A DNA stretch of 64,000 nucleotides, from positions 124,001-188,000 of the forward strand of contig CAYPET010000002.1 of assembly GCA_964409905.1 (NCBI GenBank). Direction: 5' to 3'. The DNA comes from JAGNRR01 sp964409905 (lineage in GTDB: Bacteria; Bacteroidota; Bacteroidia; Chitinophagales; Chitinophagaceae). Positions 58,882-64,000 of the stretch are shown here, in pieces. Each line of letters starts with the position of its first letter. Positions within the stretch are counted from its first letter, which is position 1. The notes under the pieces are model-generated. The model saw only the letters and a list, made by a program, of their open reading frames with translations. It was not told the DNA's origin and ran no database searches. Position numbers and translations under genes: made by a program.

Positions 58882-60968
58882 TGAATCAATTTTAGAAAGT
58901 CCTCTTCGCTAATAATATTTACACTCCCAAGCTTTTTAGCCTTTTCCAGTTTACTGCCCGCTTTTTCTCCTGCTACCAGATAATCTAATTTTGTGCTGAC
59001 ACCTGATAATATTTGTCCGCCTTTGGCTTCGGCCATTTCTTCGGCCTCTTTGCGCTTGAGTGTAGGTAGGGTGCCGGTAAACAGGAAGGTTTTTCCTGCA
59101 AGCTCACCACTAAGGTTTTCACTTTTCTGTTGATTGATGAAATTGAGTCCCAAAGCCTCCAGTTCGTCAAGCAAATGAATATTGCCCTCATGCGAGAAGA
59201 AGTCAACAATCGATTGAGCCACTTTGGTGCCTACATCTTCAATGGCTAATAGTTCCTCTAATTCTTTCGAGCGAAGGTCATTTAGATTGGTAATTGTACG
59301 CGCCAGGTTCTTAGCTGTGGTTTCGCCTACATACCGTATGCCCAAACCAAAAATCAGTCGGTGCAAAGGTTGGATTTTGGTTTTCTCAATAGCTTCTTGC
59401 AGCTTTTCTGCACTTTTTTCTCCGAATCCTTCCATCGATTTGATGGCGTCAAAAGGTAATCGGTAAATGCCCGGAATATCATTCAACAGCCCCAATTCGA
59501 AAAATTTGCGAATGTTACTCTCACCGAGTCCCCGAATATCCATCGCATCTTTTGAGGCAAAATGAATAATGCGCTCAACCACTTGTGCCTTGCAATTTAT
59601 GTTGGTGCAGCGCCATACCGCTTCTTCATCGGGTTTAAATAGGGTTTCTTCACAGATAGGGCAGGTTGTAGGGAATAGGACTGCTGTTTCGCTGCCGTCG
59701 CGCAATTCAGGAAATGATTTGACGACATAGGGAATCACATCGCCCGCTCGCTCGATGAGCACAGTGTCACCAATCATCAGGTCTTTTTCTTTGATAATGT
59801 CCTCATTAAATAAGGAAAGTGAACTAATAGTCACCCCGCCCACAAAGACCGGTTCAATTTTGGCAACCGGCGTAATACTGCCGGTACGACCAACCTGATA
59901 TTCTATATTTAATAGTTTACTGCTAGCCTGACGAGCTTTAAACTTATAAGCCATCGCCCAACGCGGATGATGGCTGGTCATGCCGATGATTTCCTGCAAA
60001 GAAAATTGATTGACTTTAATAACTAAGCCGTCAATTTCATAGGAGAGGTCATCGCGTTTTTCTTCAAATGCTGCGCAGTATGCAATGACCTCATCTATCG
60101 TTTGAAAAACCTTGCTTATTTCGAAAGATGTTCTAAATCCTTTATTGCTGAGGTATGCCAGGCTCTCGTAATGGGTAGTAAAAGGAGTGTTGCCCTGCAC
60201 ATCACTAATTTGATAAAGAAAAGCATCCAAGTTGCGTTTTGCTACCTCCTGTGGATCTTTCATGCGTAGGGAGCCGGATGCTGCATTGCGTGGGTTAGCT
60301 AAGGGAGCTAAGTTTTGTTCGACCAGTTTTTCATTAAAAGCAGTGAATTTATCTTTTTGGATGACTACCTCGCCGCGCAGTTCAATTTGCTCAACACCAT
60401 CTGCTGCAAATTCCGCTGCTAAGGGAATGCTTTTTATTTGTCTGGTATTGGTCGTAATATCATCGCCCTGAATACCGTTACCACGTGTAGCGCCGCGCAC
60501 GAACTGGTTTTTTTCATAAACGAGTGAGATACTGGCACCATCAAATTTGGGCTCTACACAATACTCAATGGTTTGCTGTGATAAAAGGGGAGCCTCTTTT
60601 TGTATTATTTTGATATTCCGATCATGCCAATCTCGCAAGTCTTCGGCATTATAACTATTATCCAAACTTAACATGGGTACCAAGTGGGCCACGGTTTGAA
60701 AATCCGGGTTTAGGCCTTTTGCCACACGCTGCGTAGGCGAATCAGGACGAATGATACAGGGATCTGCTTCTTCTAGGTGCTTCAACAATTTAAACAGGGC
60801 GTCATACTCTTGATCGGCCAGCACAGGATCATCTTTCACATAATATTTCCAGTCTGCATAATTTAGTAGCACAATTAAACGGTCAATCTGATCAATTGAT
60901 ACCGAGTCAGCGGCTAAAAATTCTTTTGCCTGACTGATAAAATCTTTTTCTTGTTGTGAGGTGTACAC
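58878..60968 (-). CDS. ligA: NAD-dependent DNA ligase
   Basis: About 696 residues. The adenylation domain has the catalytic Lys in VEPKFDGASISL, followed by RGNGIQGDDIT and ELRGEVV. An OB fold, a four-Cys zinc finger (TCPICEETLF ... RCTNINCK), helix-hairpin-helix repeats and a C-terminal BRCT domain (GKTFLFTGTLPTLKRKEAEE) complete it. A TACATTTG box overlaps upstream ATG candidates (61010, 60986), so the GTG at 60968, four bases after the box, is preferred. It seals nicks in replication and repair. Confidence 0.96.
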   Translation of the reverse strand: MYTSQQEKDFISQAKEFLAADSVSIDQIDRLIVLLNYADWKYYVKDDPVLADQEYDALFKLLKHLEEADPCIIRPDSPTQRVAKGLNPDFQTVAHLVPMLSLDNSYNAEDLRDWHDRNIKIIQKEAPLLSQQTIEYCVEPKFDGASISLVYEKNQFVRGATRGNGIQGDDITTNTRQIKSIPLAAEFAADGVEQIELRGEVVIQKDKFTAFNEKLVEQNLAPLANPRNAASGSLRMKDPQEVAKRNLDAFLYQISDVQGNTPFTTHYESLAYLSNKGFRTSFEISKVFQTIDEVIAYCAAFEEKRDDLSYEIDGLVIKVNQFSLQEIIGMTSHHPRWAMAYKFKARQASSKLLNIEYQVGRTGSITPVAKIEPVFVGGVTISSLSLFNEDIIKEKDLMIGDTVLIERAGDVIPYVVKSFPELRDGSETAVLFPTTCPICEETLFKPDEEAVWRCTNINCKAQVVERIIHFASKDAMDIRGLGESNIRKFFELGLLNDIPGIYRLPFDAIKSMEGFGEKSAEKLQEAIEKTKIQPLHRLIFGLGIRYVGETTAKNLARTITNLNDLRSKELEELLAIEDVGTKVAQSIVDFFSHEGNIHLLDELEALGLNFINQQKSENLSGELAGKTFLFTGTLPTLKRKEAEEMAEAKGGQILSGVSTKLDYLVAGEKAGSKLEKAKKLGSVNIISEEDFLKLIQ

Positions 60969-60972
60969 GGCA

Positions 60973-60980
60973 CAAATGTA
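60973..60980 (-). promoter_or_regulatory. -7 box TACATTTG, four bases before the ligA GTG
   Basis: A perfect TAnnTTTG match on the minus strand, spacer TGCC, then GTG. It lies inside the upstream ATG frame, arguing against the longer ligA starts. Confidence 0.5.
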
Positions 60981-61112
60981 TTTCATTCCGAAAAACTTTT
61001 TGTGAGCCACCGTTCATCATAATGCTGCATCCGTCTATCCCGATTCAGCCAAGTACTTGCATTAAAGGTGTTGCTTTAATGTATCTTTACCACTCACCAA
61101 AATTTTAGGATT

Positions 61113-62021
61113 ATGATAGGGTCATATATTTTTTTAGCCATTGTGTTATTTGTAATCATACAAGGTTTTTTCGTTGTAAAACAGCAAACAATAGCTATTG
61201 TAGAACGCTTTGGTAAATTTAATTCTACGCGGCGTCCGGGTTTTCAATGGAAAATTCCATTGGTTGATCGCATTGCGGGTCGCGTTAGTTTAAAAGTGCA
61301 GCAGTTGGATGTGATGGTAGAAACCAAAACGAAGGATGATGTTTTTGTTCGCTTGAAAGTTTCCGTGCAATATTTGATTTTACCAGATTCGGTGTACGAC
61401 GCATTTTATAAACTAGACAATCCGCAAGCACAGATTACGGCATATATTTTTGACGTTGTACGGGCGGAAGTACCGCGCCTAAAGCTGGATGATGTATTTG
61501 AAAAGAAAGACGATATTGCCATTGCTGTAAAAAGAGAATTGGATGAAGCCATGTTGAGTTATGGGTATGGCATCGTAAAAGCGTTGGTTACAGATATAGA
61601 CCCTGCGGAAGAAGTAAAAGTAGCCATGAACCGTATCAACGCTTCGGAGCGTGAAAAATTAGCTGCTGAGTACGAAGGCGAAGCAGAAAGAATTCGTATT
61701 GTGAAAAAGGCAGAAGCAGAAGCGGAGAGCAAACGTTTGCAAGGTCAGGGTATTGCCGATCAACGTCGTGAGATTGCCAAAGGTTTGGAAGAAAGTATGG
61801 CTGTGCTGAATCGAGCAGGTATTAATTCGCAGGAAGCATCGGCGCTCATTGTAATTACCCAGCACTATGATACCCTCAGTGCTGTGGGTCAAAGCAATAA
61901 GAGTAATTTAATCTTGTTGCCTAATTCGCCTGCCGCTGCCAGCGATATGCTTACCGATATGGTGGTTGCATTGAATGCTACCCAAAGCATGGGGGAGGTA
62001 GCAAAATCTGGTAAACAGTAA
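61113..62021 (+). CDS. SPFH/Band 7 (stomatin-like) membrane protein
   Basis: 302 residues. An N-terminal transmembrane helix (IFLAIVLFVIIQGFFVVK) is followed by the Band 7 domain (QQTIAIVERFGKFNSTRRPGFQWKIP, LDVMVETKTKDDVFVRL) and a long coiled coil (AAEYEGEAERIRIVKKAEAEAESKRL). Such proteins form ring scaffolds in membranes and are often linked to proteases or membrane fluidity. No NfeD or FtsH partner is adjacent. It has its own terminator. Confidence 0.94.
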   Translation: MIGSYIFLAIVLFVIIQGFFVVKQQTIAIVERFGKFNSTRRPGFQWKIPLVDRIAGRVSLKVQQLDVMVETKTKDDVFVRLKVSVQYLILPDSVYDAFYKLDNPQAQITAYIFDVVRAEVPRLKLDDVFEKKDDIAIAVKRELDEAMLSYGYGIVKALVTDIDPAEEVKVAMNRINASEREKLAAEYEGEAERIRIVKKAEAEAESKRLQGQGIADQRREIAKGLEESMAVLNRAGINSQEASALIVITQHYDTLSAVGQSNKSNLILLPNSPAAASDMLTDMVVALNATQSMGEVAKSGKQ

Positions 62022-62050
62022 ATAAACTATCGTGTATAAAAGGATTTGAT

Positions 62051-62078
62051 GCCCTGCGAATTTCGCAGGGCTTTTTTT
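62051..62078 (+). terminator. Rho-independent terminator after the SPFH gene
   Basis: A perfect 9-bp stem GCCCTGCGA/TCGCAGGGC, 3-base loop, then a run of T. Confidence 0.92.
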
Positions 62079-62087
62079 CTTCTGTTG

Positions 62088-62095
62088 TAACTTTA
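62088..62095 (+). promoter_or_regulatory. -7-like box TAACTTTA, four bases before pepE ATG
   Basis: A one-base variant of TAnnTTTG, spacer GCGC, then ATG at 62100. It lies only 10 bases beyond the previous terminator's T-run. Confidence 0.45.
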
Positions 62096-62099
62096 GCGC

Positions 62100-62816
62100 A
62101 TGAAAAATATTATTCTCGCGAGCACTTCTACTGTCCACGGGAAACCTTATTTGAGCTATCTATGGTCGGAAATGGAGATATTATTTGCGGGAGTCGAAGA
62201 AATAGTTTTTTTTCCCTATGCTCAACCGGGCGGCTTGAGCTATGATGAATATACAACAAAAGCGCAGGAAGGTTTTGCCCCCTTAAACATAAGCGTTAAA
62301 GGCGTGCATGAATTTGACAATGCATTTGATGCGATTAAGCAAGCAAAGGGAATCTTTGTGGGCGGGGGGAATACCTTTTTACTAACTAAAACCTTGTATG
62401 AACAAAATTTGATAGAGTGTATGCGTGATGTCGTAAACGGAGGTACGCCTTATTTAGGTACCAGTGCGGGTAGTAATATTGGTGGTGTGAATGTGCGTAA
62501 TACCAATGATATGCCCATAGTTTATCCGCCGTCGTTTGATGCTATGGGATTAATTCCGTTCAATATTAATCCGCATTATCTCGACCCTGACCCGACATCA
62601 AAGCATATGGGTGAAACACGCGAAACACGCATCAAAGAATTTCATGCACATCCTGAAAACAAAGTGCCTGTTTTGGGCATCCGTGAGGGAAGCTGGGTAA
62701 GAGTGGTTGGAGATTCAATTACGCTTGGTGGTGAATTGCAAGCACGACTATTTCAGAAAGGGAAAGAAGCAATTGAATTAGATGCAAGAAGTGATTTGAG
62801 CCAATTATTGAGTTAG
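62100..62816 (+). CDS. pepE: Dipeptidase E (S51 family)
   Basis: 238 residues. S51 marks are IFVGGGNTFLL, the nucleophile elbow YLGTSAGSNIGG with Ser122, and the catalytic His in FNINPHYLDPD. It hydrolyses dipeptides with N-terminal Asp in the cytoplasm. It is a single gene between two terminated or promoter-bearing units. Confidence 0.93.
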   Translation: MKNIILASTSTVHGKPYLSYLWSEMEILFAGVEEIVFFPYAQPGGLSYDEYTTKAQEGFAPLNISVKGVHEFDNAFDAIKQAKGIFVGGGNTFLLTKTLYEQNLIECMRDVVNGGTPYLGTSAGSNIGGVNVRNTNDMPIVYPPSFDAMGLIPFNINPHYLDPDPTSKHMGETRETRIKEFHAHPENKVPVLGIREGSWVRVVGDSITLGGELQARLFQKGKEAIELDARSDLSQLLS

Positions 62817-62922
62817 AATTGCAATAGTTTGGTTGGGACGATTTAGTTAAATAAAGTGATTTTTATCACATTTTTTGGCTAGTCGAATTCTTAACTTGTG
62901 ACTGTATTAAAACAAGCATTCT

Positions 62923-64000
62923 ATGAAAAATTATTTGAAGTCTTTTATTCTAATGATGGCATTATCATTTACAACTACCATTATAAATGCTCAACTTGTT
63001 AGCACCTATGCAGGCAGCGGAGTAAACGGCTTGACGAATGGTGTTGGAACTGCAGCTAGTTTTTATGGTTCTTGGGATGTTGCTGTAGATGACAGTGGGA
63101 ATGTATATGTAGCTGATATATTTAATCATGTGATACGTAAGATAACTACTTCACGATTAGTAAGTACCTATGCCGGCACTGGCAGCCCCGGATCTAACAA
63201 TGGTCCTGCTGCTACAGCCAGTTTTAATAGCCCACAAGGAGTAGCAGTTGATAGAAATGGAAATGTTTACGTTGCGGACAGGGGGAATCATCTAATTCGA
63301 AAAATAACACCATCGGGTATGGTAAGCACTTTAGCGGGGAGTGGGAGTATTGGATCCAATGATGGCATTGGCACAGCAGCTAGTTTTTCAAGGCCTACCG
63401 GTATAGCTGTTGATTACGATGGAAATGTATATGTCGCTGATAACACAAATCATTTAATCCGAAAAATAACCCCTTTGGGAGTGGTCAGTACTTTGGCCGG
63501 GAGTGGTAGTGTAGGTTCAGCAAATGGCATTGGTACAGCTGCTAGTTTTAATAATCCTTATGAAGTAGCAGTTGACAACATAGGGAAAGTATATGTGGCT
63601 GACACTTACAATTATCTAATTCGTAAAATAACTCCTCTTAGCGTTGTCAGCACTTTGGCCGGCAGTGGTAACTACGGTTCGTCCAATGGAATCGGAACAG
63701 CGGCTAGTTTTTCTAATGTAAATGATCTTGATGTTAATGACAGTGGAGACGTTTTTGTAGCAGACTATAATAATAATCTTATACGCAAGATTACTGCGGC
63801 AGGCGTGGTTAGTACCTATGCCGGTAGCGGAAATGCTGGGGCATTAAATGGTGATGTAACAGTTGCAGGTTTTACCCAGCCAACAGGGATAGCAGTAGAT
63901 AGTATTGGCAACATTTATGTCGCTGACCAAGGCAATGGTCTTATTCGGAAAATATCAAAGGCGTGGCCAGTTGGGTTGAGTCACCATAGTGTTCTTAAAA
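62923..64000 (+). CDS. Exported NHL-repeat beta-propeller protein (cut by window edge)
   Basis: A signal peptide of 24 residues (ending INAQ) is followed by six gapless 54-residue NHL repeats, each of the form VSTLAGSGS-GS-NGIGTAASF-...-VAVD-GNVYVAD-NHLIRKIT. After the sixth repeat the sequence turns to PVGLSHHSVLK and then leaves the window, still open. Six NHL blades make a full propeller, so the following part is probably a linker to a C-terminal sorting domain (inference). Propellers of this kind are exported through T9SS in relatives. It is not in any operon visible here. Confidence 0.9.
   Translation, partial: MKNYLKSFILMMALSFTTTIINAQLVSTYAGSGVNGLTNGVGTAASFYGSWDVAVDDSGNVYVADIFNHVIRKITTSRLVSTYAGTGSPGSNNGPAATASFNSPQGVAVDRNGNVYVADRGNHLIRKITPSGMVSTLAGSGSIGSNDGIGTAASFSRPTGIAVDYDGNVYVADNTNHLIRKITPLGVVSTLAGSGSVGSANGIGTAASFNNPYEVAVDNIGKVYVADTYNYLIRKITPLSVVSTLAGSGNYGSSNGIGTAASFSNVNDLDVNDSGDVFVADYNNNLIRKITAAGVVSTYAGSGNAGALNGDVTVAGFTQPTGIAVDSIGNIYVADQGNGLIRKISKAWPVGLSHHSVLK
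62995..63966 (+). repeat. Six tandem 162-bp coding repeats (NHL blades)
   Basis: The units begin at CTT GTT AGC ACC and repeat every 162 bases with no insertion. Units 2 to 5 are most alike at protein level (GS--IGTAASF, IRKITP). Confidence 0.85.

Noticed and set aside
1..64000. CRISPR arrays, insertion sequences, integrase or prophage genes
   Set aside because: No repeat-spacer arrays, transposase-like proteins, terminal inverted repeats with target duplications or phage structural genes were seen. The only tandem repeats are the NHL blades.

Overview
The window looks like chromosomal DNA of a member of the Bacteroidota, probably from the Chitinophagales/Saprospirales side, though the exact lineage cannot be fixed without a search. 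The evidence is many TAnnTTTG -7 boxes with no Shine-Dalgarno sequences, SusD-era style CarboxypepD_reg proteins, DUF983, DUF1573 and DUF2851 proteins, a MoaC-MoaB fusion, a NifH/Mrp protein without its CxxC, BNR and NHL propellers, and remnants of type IX secretion (T9SS) sorting signals. I see no insertion sequence, prophage, integron or CRISPR array. Most of the window is ordinary housekeeping sequence.

Layout. 1-10 kb: a cut CarboxypepD_reg protein, an SDR/M16 pair, tRNA-Lys, a shortened secreted protein, dnaN, an S41 protease, the rpmH-rnpA-yidD cluster, two tandem EGF-like lipoproteins and thiL. 10-22.4 kb: a class D (OXA-type) beta-lactamase gene leads an operon with moeA, a TauE/SafE exporter, mobA, moaD, moeB, moaE and moaCB. 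After an Ig-like lipoprotein and a 2Fe-2S flavin reductase come mutL, a YCF48-like propeller gene and moaA, so every common step of molybdenum cofactor synthesis is encoded within 12 kb. 22-39 kb: a TPR protein, recQ, tRNA-Phe, an M16 protease pair, DUF983, nadC, an SUI1-type factor, uvrC, a membrane protein, uvrB and a GNAT enzyme. 39-50 kb: a CarboxypepD_reg lipoprotein, a frame-split TIR-like membrane gene with a coiled-coil partner, cysS, osmC, DUF2851, a mazEF-DUF77-pyrF operon and mrp. 50-64 kb: secreted proteins, a 941-residue BNR propeller, tatC, DUF1573, tadA, a PqqB-like hydrolase, ligA, an SPFH protein, pepE and an NHL-repeat protein cut by the right edge.

How it works together. 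DNA repair and replication genes (dnaN, mutL, recQ, uvrC, uvrB, ligA) are scattered between cell-envelope genes. Co-transcribed genes are joined repeatedly by TAATG or ATGA stop/start overlaps. Many monocistronic or leading genes have a -7 box exactly four bases before the start codon, which predicts leaderless messages.

The points most worth a second look are: a TIR-like gene whose two halves are joined by an A_AAA_AAG heptamer and a downstream hairpin (41.0-41.7 kb); the TAnnTTTG-N4-start pattern; a perfect 20-bp palindrome encoding PAGRQ inside moeB; a 262-residue protein that joins the front of a giant adhesin-like protein to the tail of a T9SS sorting signal; and a MutL with an altered endonuclease motif.
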